Assembly: GCA_016190985.1 (NCBI GenBank)
Contig: JACPPI010000023.1
Span: 1 to 63,137 of the forward strand
From: Opitutia bacterium
GTDB taxonomy: Bacteria; Verrucomicrobiota; Verrucomicrobiia; Opitutales; Opitutaceae
DNA length: 63,137 nt
Direction: 5' to 3'
Shown here: positions 17,817 to 25,413 of the stretch, piece by piece
Layout of the letters: every line of letters starts with the position of its first letter
Numbering within the stretch: the stretch's first letter is position 1
The notes under the pieces: model-generated
The model's database searches: none
Seen by the model: only the letters and a program-made list of their open reading frames with translations
What the model was told of the DNA's origin: nothing
Made by a program: the position numbers and the translations under genes

Positions 17817-18166
17817 GACAGGTCGCGGCCGGCGCGTTTCTCGGACATCCAATGCAGCATGCGCAGCAGCAGCTCGGCGTCCGGCTGCCGGGACCGCCCG
17901 CGCAGGAAATCATGGAGGCGCTGCCGCGGAATGCCGAGATACCGGGCCAGCCGAACCTTGGTGCCACGGACCTTGAGTTCAGCCCTCAGGAGGGTGGCGC
18001 AGACATTCCACATGGGCGTATCATAGCCGGGGCGGCGCGTCTTGTAGGAGCCCTTGCGCTTGGGGCGCAGGGCGAGGCGCAGACGGCGCGCGCCGGTGTC
18101 AGCCGCAACGACCAGCGCCTCACCAAGATCAATCCAGAGTCGGAGTCGCGGATGAGTGGGAATCAT
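17810..18166 (-). CDS. Small HTH protein of palindrome-bounded cassette A
   Basis: This 118-residue basic protein starts MIPTHPRLRLWIDLGEALVV. The C-terminal half holds a Cro/XRE-like helix-turn-helix: VRLARYLGIPRQRLHDFLRG (LAxxLGIxRQxLxxFLxGR), then PDAELLLRMLHW. It is clearly homologous over its whole length to the protein at 33503-33856, sharing LKVRG, LARxLG, RQ and PDAE in order and a GxDTPxWN motif before the HTH. No nuclease, recombinase or effector domain is visible. The ATG directly abuts a palindrome (18167-18191) and the stop lies inside another, so expression is likely autoregulated through these sites (inference). Codon usage and GC resemble the neighbours. Confidence 0.8.
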   Translation of the reverse strand: MIPTHPRLRLWIDLGEALVVAADTGARRLRLALRPKRKGSYKTRRPGYDTPMWNVCATLLRAELKVRGTKVRLARYLGIPRQRLHDFLRGRSRQPDAELLLRMLHWMSEKRAGRDLSL

Positions 18167-18191
18167 ACTTGTAACCTATTAGGTTACAAGT
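18167..18191. repeat. HTH cassette A, end palindrome (start-codon side)
   Basis: Perfect 11-bp arms ACTTGTAACCT / AGGTTACAAGT surround the centre ATT. The ATG of the HTH gene follows without a gap on the minus strand. Read in that direction the core is CCTAATAGG, whose TAATAG could serve as a -10 element (weak -35 TTGCGC 18 bp upstream); a promoter/operator role is inference. Confidence 0.9.
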
Positions 18192-18233
18192 TGGCTTGGG
18201 CGCAAACTGATATTCGCGGTCGGGCCGGTCGGG

Positions 18234-19382
18234 TCAGCGCGCGGCCACGGCGCGCTTCATCCGCGCGAGGGCCTCGGCGAGCGTGGCGCGGCGGCAGCCG
18301 AAATTGAGGCGGACGAAGTGCCCGCGCGGCGCGCCGTAAATGGCGCCCTCGAGCAGGCCGACACCGTGCTGCTCGAAGAATTTCTGCGGGGCCTCCAGCT
18401 GGAGCGCGCTGACATCGAGCCAGGCGAGGTAGGTGGCCTCGACGGGGGTCATCGAGACGCCGGGCAGCTCATGCGCGACGAAGTCCTGCAAAAGGTCGCG
18501 GTTGCCGCGCAGGTAGGCGAGCAGGGCCTGCCGCCAAGGCTCGCCGTGCCGCCACGCGGCTTCGCCGGCGACGAGGCCGAGGAGGTTGACGTCGGGCACG
18601 ATGCCGGCGGCGGCGCGGTCGTAGCGTTTGCGCAGCTCAGGGTCGGGAATGATGGCGACCGAGCAGCCGAGGCCGGGAATGTTGTAGGTCTTGCTCGGCG
18701 CCATGAGCGTGACCGTGCGCGCGGCGATCTCGGGCGCGAGCGTGGCGAACGGCACGTGCGGCGTGTCGTCGAGCACGAGGTCGCAGTGGATGTCGTCCGA
18801 GGTGAGAATGAGGTTGTGGCGCAGGCAGAGGGCGGCGACGCGCTCAAGCTCCGCGCGCGAGAAGGCGCGGCCGAGCGGATTGTGCGGGCTGCAAAACGTG
18901 AGCTGGCGCGTGCGCGAGGTGACGGTGCGCTCCAAGGCGTCGAAGTCGATTTCCCAGCGCGCGCCGTGGCGGACAAAGGGCACGGGCTTGTGCGTCTGGC
19001 CCTGGTTGACGGCGGCCTCGCGGAAGTGCTGGTAGATGGGCGTGCAACTGATGATCTCCTCGCCCGGCGTGCCGTAGGCGCGCGCGGTGACGTTGAGCCC
19101 GCAGACCAGGCCGGGGAGCCAGAAGAGCCATTCCGGTTTCACCTCCCAACGGTAGCGCCGCCGACAGTAGTCGCGGAAGGACTCGACGAGCTTCTCGGTG
19201 AGGTCGCCGTAGCCGAAGATGCCGCAGTCGACGCGCGCGCGCAGGGCGGCGGTGACGGCCGGCGGCGCGGCGAAATCCATGTCGGCGATCCACAGCGGGA
19301 GGACGTCGCGGCCGGCATATTTGCGCCACTTGCGGCTGTCGCTGGCGGCGCGATCAATAACGGTGTCGAAATCAAAGGGCAT
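18234..19382 (-). CDS. MalY/PatB-type PLP-dependent cystathionine beta-lyase / aminotransferase
   Basis: This 382-residue fold-type I PLP enzyme starts MPFDFDTVIDRAASDSRKWR. It has LPLWIADMDFAAPPAVTAAL (the MalY/PatB signature), FCSPHNPLGRAFSRAEL, ILTSDDIHCDLVLDD and the PLP lysine K231 in LMAPSKTYNIPGLGCSVA. It ends RMKRAVAAR. The family cleaves cystathionine or other C-S beta-bonds, and some members also act as aminotransferases or regulators. Upstream in-frame ATGs encode Arg-rich sequence with no similarity and are rejected. Cassette A lies just downstream. Confidence 0.9.
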   Translation of the reverse strand: MPFDFDTVIDRAASDSRKWRKYAGRDVLPLWIADMDFAAPPAVTAALRARVDCGIFGYGDLTEKLVESFRDYCRRRYRWEVKPEWLFWLPGLVCGLNVTARAYGTPGEEIISCTPIYQHFREAAVNQGQTHKPVPFVRHGARWEIDFDALERTVTSRTRQLTFCSPHNPLGRAFSRAELERVAALCLRHNLILTSDDIHCDLVLDDTPHVPFATLAPEIAARTVTLMAPSKTYNIPGLGCSVAIIPDPELRKRYDRAAAGIVPDVNLLGLVAGEAAWRHGEPWRQALLAYLRGNRDLLQDFVAHELPGVSMTPVEATYLAWLDVSALQLEAPQKFFEQHGVGLLEGAIYGAPRGHFVRLNFGCRRATLAEALARMKRAVAAR

Positions 19383-19612
19383 GGACAGGGCAGATAGAAA
19401 CCGCGGCGCACCTCTACGCCACGGAAAAAAGCCGGCATGACAGAGTTTCCCGGGTGCGCCGTCCCACTCCGGGGCAAACCTGCACGGCGGCCGGTTCCGC
19501 GCGCGCACTAAGTGGCGGCGTTGCGACGGTTTGCGCGCCGCCCAGAGACGGCACGCGCGCTGCACCGGGACGGCACGCAGTTCCAACTTCAACCATCAAC
19601 CACCATATCATC

Positions 19613-20026
19613 ATGTATCACGTCATCCGTTACAACCAACCTCTCGCCGCCAGCGCCCATCGGGCGCCCTGGACGGGCTTTGACCGCGCCATCGATTCGC
19701 TCTTCGCCGCCGCGCTCGCCGATTCCGCCACGGAACTCACGCGCGTCGTCCCCGTGAGCGTGCATGAGGACCAGGACAACCTGCACGTCAGCGCCGAGCT
19801 GCCGGGCGTCGACCGCGCCGACATCAAGGTCGAGCTGCTCGACGACACGCTCAGCCTGAGCGCCACGCGCAAGCAGGGCGAGCGGACGCTCGCGTTCGAG
19901 CGCAGCTTCAGCCTGCCCGTCACGGTGCAGGCGGACAAGGTGACCGCCACCTACGAGAACGGCGTCCTCCGTCTGGCGCTGCCCAAGGCCCAGGCCGCGA
20001 AGCCGCGGCAGATCGCCATCAGCTGA
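19613..20026 (+). CDS. Small heat-shock protein, Hsp20/alpha-crystallin
   Basis: This 137-residue protein begins MYHVIRYNQPLAASAHRAPW. The alpha-crystallin domain spans about residues 45-130: VPVSVHEDQDNLHVSAELPG, ADIKVELLDDTLSLSATRK, then YENGVLRLALPKAQAAKPRQ with the conserved GVLxLxLPK. It is an ATP-independent chaperone. The ATG at 19613 follows a long A/C-rich leader and is preferred to upstream in-frame codons. No CIRCE element was seen in the 230-bp divergent region (19383-19612). A strong terminator follows. Confidence 0.9.
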   Translation: MYHVIRYNQPLAASAHRAPWTGFDRAIDSLFAAALADSATELTRVVPVSVHEDQDNLHVSAELPGVDRADIKVELLDDTLSLSATRKQGERTLAFERSFSLPVTVQADKVTATYENGVLRLALPKAQAAKPRQIAIS

Positions 20027-20067
20027 CGCGCGACCAAACCTCCCCGCCGCGCGGGGGGCAATCTGCC

Positions 20068-20107
20068 GGCCGCCGGGGCTGCGATCAGCCCGGCGGCCTT
20101 CTGTTTT
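20068..20107 (+). terminator. Rho-independent terminator after hsp20
   Basis: A 13-14 bp GC stem (GGCCGCCGGGGCTG with CAGCCCGGCGGCC, loop CGAT) is followed by TTCTGTTTT. Confidence 0.85.
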
Positions 20108-20166
20108 CCGCCACCGGTTGCCGTTGACCTGCTTCGCCGGGCGGGAAAACTCCGGGCACCCGAAAA

Positions 20167-20886
20167 ATGCCCGCCTCGCTTGCCGCCGCCACCTCGACCG
20201 TCAACCTGCACACGCCGCTCGACTGGGGCCTGGCCATCCTGAGCATCGTGCTCATCGATGTCGTGCTGGCCGGCGACAACGCCGTGGTCATCGCGCTCGC
20301 CGTGCGGCGGCTGGAGAAAAAGGAGCGGCTGTGGGGCATCATCATCGGCTCCGGCCTGGCGGTGGCCTTGCGGGTCGGGCTGACCTTCGTGGCGTCGCAG
20401 TTGCTCGCGATCAGCTATGTGAAACTCTTCGGCGGCCTGCTCATCCTGTGGATCGCGGTGAAGCTGCTGGTCGACAACACCGGCGCGGACGGGGAGGGCA
20501 AGGGCGAGGCGCAGAGCCTCTGGCAGGCGGTGTGGTTCATCACCGTCGCCGACATCACGATGTCCCTCGACAACGTCATGGCCGTGGCCGGCGCTTCGAA
20601 GGGCAGCTTCGGCCTGCTCCTCTTCGGGCTGGGCCTCAGCATTCCGTTGGTCGTGTTCACCAGCAACCTGCTGGCCAAGCTGATGGACCGTTACCCCGCC
20701 GTGATCTATGTCGGGTCGGCCATCCTCGGCAAAGTCGGCGGCGACATGATCATGACCGACCGGCTCGTGACCGAAGCCTTTCATCCCGAGCCGTGGCTCA
20801 TCCAGGCGGTCGAGGGCCTGCTGGCGCTCGGGGTGATCCTCGCCGCGCTGGCCTGGCGGCGGGTCCGGCGCCCAGCAAACCGTTGA
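20167..20886 (+). CDS. TerC-family membrane protein (YjbE type)
   Basis: This 239-residue polytopic protein has TerC Asp motifs in VLIDVVLAGDNAVVIALAVR and in ITVADITMSLDNVMAVAGAS. The LAGDNA variant and length match the YjbE/YkoY branch of TerC, distinct from the 4881-5618 protein (GIDN). A role in metal-ion export or supplying exported metalloproteins is known for some relatives. It is followed after 40 bp by a mechanosensitive channel gene on the same strand. The 60 bp upstream show no recognisable Mn riboswitch. Confidence 0.88.
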   Translation: MPASLAAATSTVNLHTPLDWGLAILSIVLIDVVLAGDNAVVIALAVRRLEKKERLWGIIIGSGLAVALRVGLTFVASQLLAISYVKLFGGLLILWIAVKLLVDNTGADGEGKGEAQSLWQAVWFITVADITMSLDNVMAVAGASKGSFGLLLFGLGLSIPLVVFTSNLLAKLMDRYPAVIYVGSAILGKVGGDMIMTDRLVTEAFHPEPWLIQAVEGLLALGVILAALAWRRVRRPANR

Positions 20887-20926
20887 CAAGCGCGCCGGGA
20901 AATCATTCCAAGGGCGCCTCCTCGTC

Positions 20927-22111
20927 ATGAATTTCCGCGTCCTGATCTCCGCTCTCCTGCTCCTTGGCGGCGCGCTCACCGCGCCGGCCACAGCGCTGGC
21001 GGCCACGCCGGACTTTCTCGAGCACGTCGTGGATGCCGCGCTCACGCGCTTCGGCATGCAGAGCACCGAGAACTCCCTGGCGCATTACGGCGTCGCGGCC
21101 CTGTTCCTCCTCTCGGCCGTGCTGCTCCGGCGCGTAATGGTGAACTTCATCTTCAACCGCCTGAAGAAACTCGCGGCGAAGACCGAAACGACCCTCGACG
21201 ACAAGCTCTTCCCCGCGCTGGAGGCTCCGGTGGCCACCTTCATCATGCTCCTCGGCATCTTCGGCGCGCTGAAGGTGCTCAAGCTCTCCGGCAGCCTCGA
21301 CCACCAGGTCGGCAACGGCGCGACGGTGGCGTTTTCGCTGAACATCTTCTGGGCGCTCCTGTGCGGGCTTGACGCGCTGCTCGACCACGCGCACGAGGTG
21401 GCGCGGCAGCGGCAGATGGGCGTCGCGGCCTTCATGCCGTGGATCAAGAAGACGCTCGTCGCGGTGTTCGTGATCGTCGGCCTGCTGCTCACGGTGCAGA
21501 GCCTGGGCTACAACGTCTCGGCCATCCTTTCCGGCCTCGGCCTCGGCGGCCTGGCCTTCGCCCTCGCGGCGCAGGACACCATCGCCAACCTCTTCGGCTC
21601 GATCGTCGTCGCCATCGACCAGCCGTTCAAGCTGGGCGAGGCGGTGAAGATCGGCGCCCACACCGGCACGGTGGAGGACATCGGCCTGCGCTCGACCAAG
21701 ATCCGCCTGGTGGACCGCTCGCTCGTCGTCATCCCCAACAAGCTGGTCTCCTCCGAGGCGATCGTGAACCTCTCGCGCTTCACCTCGCGCCGCGTGGAGC
21801 AGGTCATCGGGCTGACCTACGGCGCCACCGCGCCCCAGTTGGAGGGGATCGTCGCCGACCTGCGGGCGCTCATCAACGCCGAGTCCGAGGTCAATGCGAC
21901 AGACACGCATGTCTGGTTCCAAAATTTCGGCGCCTCGGCGCTCGATATCTGGATCGTCTACGTGGCCAAGGATCCGGATTTCGCGAAGCACATGGCGCTG
22001 CGCCAGCGGGTCAACCTCGGCATCATGCGGGCGGTCGCCGCCCGCGGGCTCACCTTCGCCTATCCCACGCAGACGGTGCACGTCGCCTCGCTGCCGGAGA
22101 AGAAGGGGTGA
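20927..22111 (+). CDS. MscS-family mechanosensitive ion channel
   Basis: This 394-residue protein has a signal-like N-terminus (LISALLLLGGALTAPATALA) and a short periplasmic part. Membrane helices include YGVAALFLLSAVLLRRVMVN, APVATFIMLLGIFGALKVLK and TLVAVFVIVGLLLTVQSLGY. The pore helix and beta domain read ILSGLGLGGLAFALAAQDTI, ANLFGSIVVAIDQPFKLGEA and TVEDIGLRSTKIRLVDRSLV, the core MscS signature. The cytosolic vestibule domain runs to the C-terminus. It should release osmolytes under hypo-osmotic shock. It follows TerC closely, and a REP element begins 5 bp after its stop. Confidence 0.92.
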   Translation: MNFRVLISALLLLGGALTAPATALAATPDFLEHVVDAALTRFGMQSTENSLAHYGVAALFLLSAVLLRRVMVNFIFNRLKKLAAKTETTLDDKLFPALEAPVATFIMLLGIFGALKVLKLSGSLDHQVGNGATVAFSLNIFWALLCGLDALLDHAHEVARQRQMGVAAFMPWIKKTLVAVFVIVGLLLTVQSLGYNVSAILSGLGLGGLAFALAAQDTIANLFGSIVVAIDQPFKLGEAVKIGAHTGTVEDIGLRSTKIRLVDRSLVVIPNKLVSSEAIVNLSRFTSRRVEQVIGLTYGATAPQLEGIVADLRALINAESEVNATDTHVWFQNFGASALDIWIVYVAKDPDFAKHMALRQRVNLGIMRAVAARGLTFAYPTQTVHVASLPEKKG

Positions 22112-22115
22112 TTTT

Positions 22116-22164
22116 TGTGGGAGCGCGCTTGCGCGCGACAGTCGCGACCAGGGTTGCTCCCACA
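22116..22164. repeat. REP-like element, GTGGGAGC type
   Basis: The ends TGTGGGAGC and GCTCCCACA enclose GCGCGCTTGCGCGC and GTCGCGAC. It belongs to the same family as 23322-23401, 29873-29928 and 48841-48896. Confidence 0.8.
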
Positions 22165-22174
22165 GGCAACCGGC

Positions 22175-23308
22175 CTAATCCAGCGTCTGCCGGTAGCGTT
22201 TCACACCGACCGTCATCGCGACCACGAGGAAGGCCACCAGCGGCCAGACCTCGGGCAGGATCTCGGCCGGACCGCTGCCCTTCAGCAGCACGCCGCGCGC
22301 GATGCGCAGGAAATGCGTGTTGGGCAGCACCGAGCCGATCCACTGCGCCCACTCCGGCATGCCGCGGAACGGAAACATGAAGCCGGTGAGCAGGATGGAC
22401 GGGAGAAAGAAGAAGAACGCCATTTGCACCGCCTGCAGCTGGTTCTTCGCCAGCGAGGAAAAGGTGATGCCCATCGCGAGGTTGCAGGCGATGAAGAGCA
22501 GCGCGACCGCGTAGATCAGCGCCAGGCTGCCGACCATCGGCACGCCGAAGAGAAAGCGCGCCGCGAGCAGGATCAGCGTGACCTGGATGTAGCCGACGAT
22601 GATGTAGGGGATGATCTTGCCGACCATGACCTCAAACGGACGCACGGGCGTCGCGAGCAGGTTCTCCATTGTGCCGCGCTCGCGCTCGCGCGTGATGGCG
22701 AGCGCGGTGATGACCACCATCGTCATGGTGAGCACGACGCCCATCAGGCCGGGGACGACGTTGTATTGGGTGATGTTCTCCGGGTTGTAGTGGGCGTGGA
22801 TGGAGAAATCCACCGGGCCGTCCTTGGCGCGCAGGCGCGCGAGCGGGCCGGAGAGGTCGCGGTTGAACACACCGGCGGCCACGGCGCGCACCGCCGCCAG
22901 CGCGGGGCCGGTGGCGGCCGGGTCGGTGGCGTCGGCCTCCACCAGCACGGTGGGGCGCTCGCCCCGGAGCAGCCGCCGCGAGAAATCCTCGGGAATGTTG
23001 ATGACAAACTGCACCTCGCCGAGCTGGAGCAGGTCGTGGGCCTCGGCCTCGGTCCGCGCCTCGCGCACCAGGCGGAAGTAGCCGCTGGTCTTCAGCGCCG
23101 CGACGAGGGTGCGGGCGAACGGTCCCTGGTCCGCCGAGCGGATGGCCGTCGGCAGGTGCTTCGGGTCGGAGTTGATGGCGTAGCCGAACAGCAGGAGCTG
23201 CATCAGCGGGATGCCGACCATCATCGCGAATGTCACGCGGTCGCGTTTCATCTGGATGAACTCCTTCAGCACGATGGCCCAGAGGCGGTGGAAGGTGAAG
23301 CGTCTCAT
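22175..23308 (-). CDS. ABC-2 type transporter permease
   Basis: This 377-residue protein starts MRRFTFHRLWAIVLKEFIQM, continuing KRDRVTFAMMVGIPLMQLLL, the N-terminal membrane anchor of YhhJ/YbhS-type permeases. A large periplasmic domain (residues 45-180) precedes five C-terminal helices, with ITRERERGTMENLLATPVRP as the ABC-2 coupling motif. With the ATPase (23418-24344) and HlyD lipoprotein (24351-25325) it forms a YhiI/YhhJ/YbhFGRS-like exporter. Upstream ATGs lie within a REP element and are rejected. Confidence 0.9.
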   Translation of the reverse strand: MRRFTFHRLWAIVLKEFIQMKRDRVTFAMMVGIPLMQLLLFGYAINSDPKHLPTAIRSADQGPFARTLVAALKTSGYFRLVREARTEAEAHDLLQLGEVQFVINIPEDFSRRLLRGERPTVLVEADATDPAATGPALAAVRAVAAGVFNRDLSGPLARLRAKDGPVDFSIHAHYNPENITQYNVVPGLMGVVLTMTMVVITALAITRERERGTMENLLATPVRPFEVMVGKIIPYIIVGYIQVTLILLAARFLFGVPMVGSLALIYAVALLFIACNLAMGITFSSLAKNQLQAVQMAFFFFLPSILLTGFMFPFRGMPEWAQWIGSVLPNTHFLRIARGVLLKGSGPAEILPEVWPLVAFLVVAMTVGVKRYRQTLD

Positions 23309-23321
23309 GGGTGATCTTCCC

Positions 23322-23401
23322 CCTGTGGGAGCGAGCTTGCTCGCGACATGGCGAATGAGGCCGATCGGAGGGAAAGTCGCGAGCAAGCTCGCTCCCACAG
23401 G
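23322..23401. repeat. REP-like element, GTGGGAGC type
   Basis: The arms CCTGTGGGAGCGAGCTTGCT and its complement at the end (GTCGCGAGCAAGCTCGCTCC then CACAGG) are perfect inverted repeats of about 26 bp around a 28-bp centre. It sits between the permease and ATPase genes of one operon. Confidence 0.85.
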
Positions 23402-23417
23402 AATGTGATACCAACCC

Positions 23418-24344
23418 TCATGAGAAATTGTCCCTGGCCGTGTCCATCAGGCTGATGAACACATCCTCCAGGCCGGAGCGGGCCTTGGTCCATTCGTGCC
23501 GGGCGTCGCGCACGGCGGCGACCGCTGCGTCGAGGGTGGCGGCGTCGCGGCCGCTCACGTGCAGCGTGGTGCCGAAGGCCACCACCTGTTCGACCCCGGC
23601 GAGCCCGCGCAACGCCTCGGCGACCGGGCGCAGGTTTTCGCCGGTCACGACCCAGGTCGTGAGTTTCGCGCTGGCGACGACATCGGCGACCGTGCCGCGG
23701 GTGAGCAGGTTGCCGTAGGCGAGATAGGCGAGGCGGTGGCAACGCTCGGCCTCGTCCATGTAATGCGTGGTGATGAGCACGGTCAGGCCGTCGGCGGCGA
23801 GCTGGTGGATCTCGTCCCAGAAATCCCGGCGCGCCTTCGGGTCGACGCCGGCGGTGGGCTCGTCGAGCAGCAGCAGTTGCGGCGAGTGGATGAGGCAGGC
23901 GGCGAGGGCGAGGCGCTGCTTCCAGCCGCCCGAGAGCTGGCCGGCAAGCTGGTGGCTGCGGTTGGCGAGGCCGAGGCGCTCCAGGCTGTGCTGCACGGCG
24001 GCGGCGCGGTCGGGCACGTCGTAGATGCGGGCGATGAAATCGAGGTTTTCGCGGATGCTCAGGTCCTCGTAATAGCTGAACTTCTGCGTCATGTAGCCGA
24101 CGTGGCGCTTGATCGCGGCCTGCTCGGCGCGGACATCGTAGCCGAGGCAGGTGCCGGTGCCGCCGTCGGGCGTGAGCAGCCCGCAGAGCATGCGGATGAA
24201 GGTGGTCTTGCCGGAGCCGTTGGGGCCAAGGAAACCGTAGATCTCGCCGCGCCGCACCTGGAGATCGATGGCGTTGACCACGGTCTTGCCGCCGAATCGC
24301 TTGGTGACGCCCGTGACGTCGATGGCGAACTCCGGTGCGCTCAT
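23418..24344 (-). CDS. ABC transporter ATP-binding protein
   Basis: This 308-residue ATPase starts MSAPEFAIDVTGVTKRFGGK. Walker A is GPNGSGKTT, the Q-loop region is GYMTQKFSYYEDLSIRENLD, the signature is LSGGWKQRLALAACLIH, and Walker B is LLLLDEPTAGVDPKARRDFW with a following switch His in ITTHYMDEAERC. The LSGGWKQR signature is typical of the DrrA/YbhF exporters with ABC-2 permeases. A C-terminal extension (residues 220-308) is of the kind found in these proteins. It is one operon with the genes on either side; the HlyD stop is 6 bp upstream. Confidence 0.92.
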   Translation of the reverse strand: MSAPEFAIDVTGVTKRFGGKTVVNAIDLQVRRGEIYGFLGPNGSGKTTFIRMLCGLLTPDGGTGTCLGYDVRAEQAAIKRHVGYMTQKFSYYEDLSIRENLDFIARIYDVPDRAAAVQHSLERLGLANRSHQLAGQLSGGWKQRLALAACLIHSPQLLLLDEPTAGVDPKARRDFWDEIHQLAADGLTVLITTHYMDEAERCHRLAYLAYGNLLTRGTVADVVASAKLTTWVVTGENLRPVAEALRGLAGVEQVVAFGTTLHVSGRDAATLDAAVAAVRDARHEWTKARSGLEDVFISLMDTARDNFS

Positions 24345-24350
24345 GCGGGG

Positions 24351-25325
24351 TTATTTCGCCAGGGTCACATCGGCGGGCTGGCCGGGATGCAGGTCGCGCG
24401 CGGCGGCGGCATCGGTGAAGACCGCCTCAACCATGAACACCAACTTCGACCGGTTCTCGCGGTTGTAGAGGACGGGCGGCGTGTATTCGGGCTTGGGCGA
24501 AAGGTAGCTGATGCGGGCGTTGAGGGGCGCGGCCAAGCCGGTGACCGTCACCTGCACGGCGGCCCCGGCCTTGAGCGCGGCCAGCCCGGCCTCGGGCACG
24601 AAGAAGCGCACCTTGATGTTCTCCGGCGGCAGCAGCGACACGACCGGCTGCCCGGCGGCGACAAACTCGCCTTCGCGGAACAGCGTGTCGTAGACCAGCG
24701 CGGCGGCCGGGGCGGAGCGGCTCTTCTGCGCCACGCCCCAGCCGGCGCGGTCGAGCGCGGCCTGCGCGGCGGCGGCATCGGCCTCGGCGGCGGCGATGAC
24801 ATCGGCCCGGCCGCCGAGCTGGGCGGTGGCCAGTTGCGCCGAAACCTCGGCCACGAGCTTGGTATTGGCCTCGTGGTTCAGCCGGACCCGGTCAAAGCCG
24901 TCGTCGGAGAGCACCGTGGTGCGGTGCAGCTGCGTGGCGCGCTCCAGCTCGCGGGCCGACAGCTCGGTGGCGGCGCGGGCCTGCGCGAGGCGCGCCTCAA
25001 GGGCGGCGAGTTCGGTCGGTCGCAGGCCTTTCCGCAGGTCGGCCAGCCGGGCCTGGGACTGGCGCAACCGCTCGGCGGTTTCACGCAGGGCGGACAGCTC
25101 GGAGCTTTGTTCCAGGGTGAAGAGCGGGGCGCCCGCCTCGACGCGCGCGCCGCGCGTAACAGCGAGTTTCTCGAGCTGCCCGCCCAGCGGCGCGGCGACG
25201 TAGACAAACTCGCCCTCAAGATAGCCCTGGTAGCCGCCGGCCTCGCGTTTGGCACAGCCACTCGCCAGCAGCAGGGACACGGCGAGGGCTGGGATGGCGG
25301 CGTGGCGCCTGATGCGGTCGTTCAT
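24351..25325 (-). CDS. HlyD-family membrane-fusion lipoprotein
   Basis: The protein has 324 residues from MNDRIRRHAAIPALAVSLLL, with the lipobox LLASGC, so it is probably a lipoprotein. The beta-barrel/lipoyl half-motif GEFVYVAAPLGGQLEKLAVT, GARVEAGAPLFTLEQ and a long coiled coil (residues 90-200) are followed by the second lipoyl half (LRVYDTLFREGEFVAAGQPV type) and IKVRFFVPEAGLAALKAGAA. It links the ABC exporter to an outer-membrane channel; no TolC gene is in the window. It is the first gene of the three-gene export operon, divergent from mgtE. Confidence 0.88.
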   Translation of the reverse strand: MNDRIRRHAAIPALAVSLLLASGCAKREAGGYQGYLEGEFVYVAAPLGGQLEKLAVTRGARVEAGAPLFTLEQSSELSALRETAERLRQSQARLADLRKGLRPTELAALEARLAQARAATELSARELERATQLHRTTVLSDDGFDRVRLNHEANTKLVAEVSAQLATAQLGGRADVIAAAEADAAAAQAALDRAGWGVAQKSRSAPAAALVYDTLFREGEFVAAGQPVVSLLPPENIKVRFFVPEAGLAALKAGAAVQVTVTGLAAPLNARISYLSPKPEYTPPVLYNRENRSKLVFMVEAVFTDAAAARDLHPGQPADVTLAK

Positions 25326-25413
25326 GCGGGCAATATGGTCCGGTGCGGGCCGGGCTCCAAGCGCAAAGGGTTTCGCCGGTTGCCAAGGCCGCCGGCCCGC
25401 CCATACTGGGCTG

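Noticed and set aside
17793-18191. Cassette A as an integron attC or IS element
   Set aside because: No integrase or transposase, no RYYYAAC core sites or attC fold, and the encoded protein has only an HTH.
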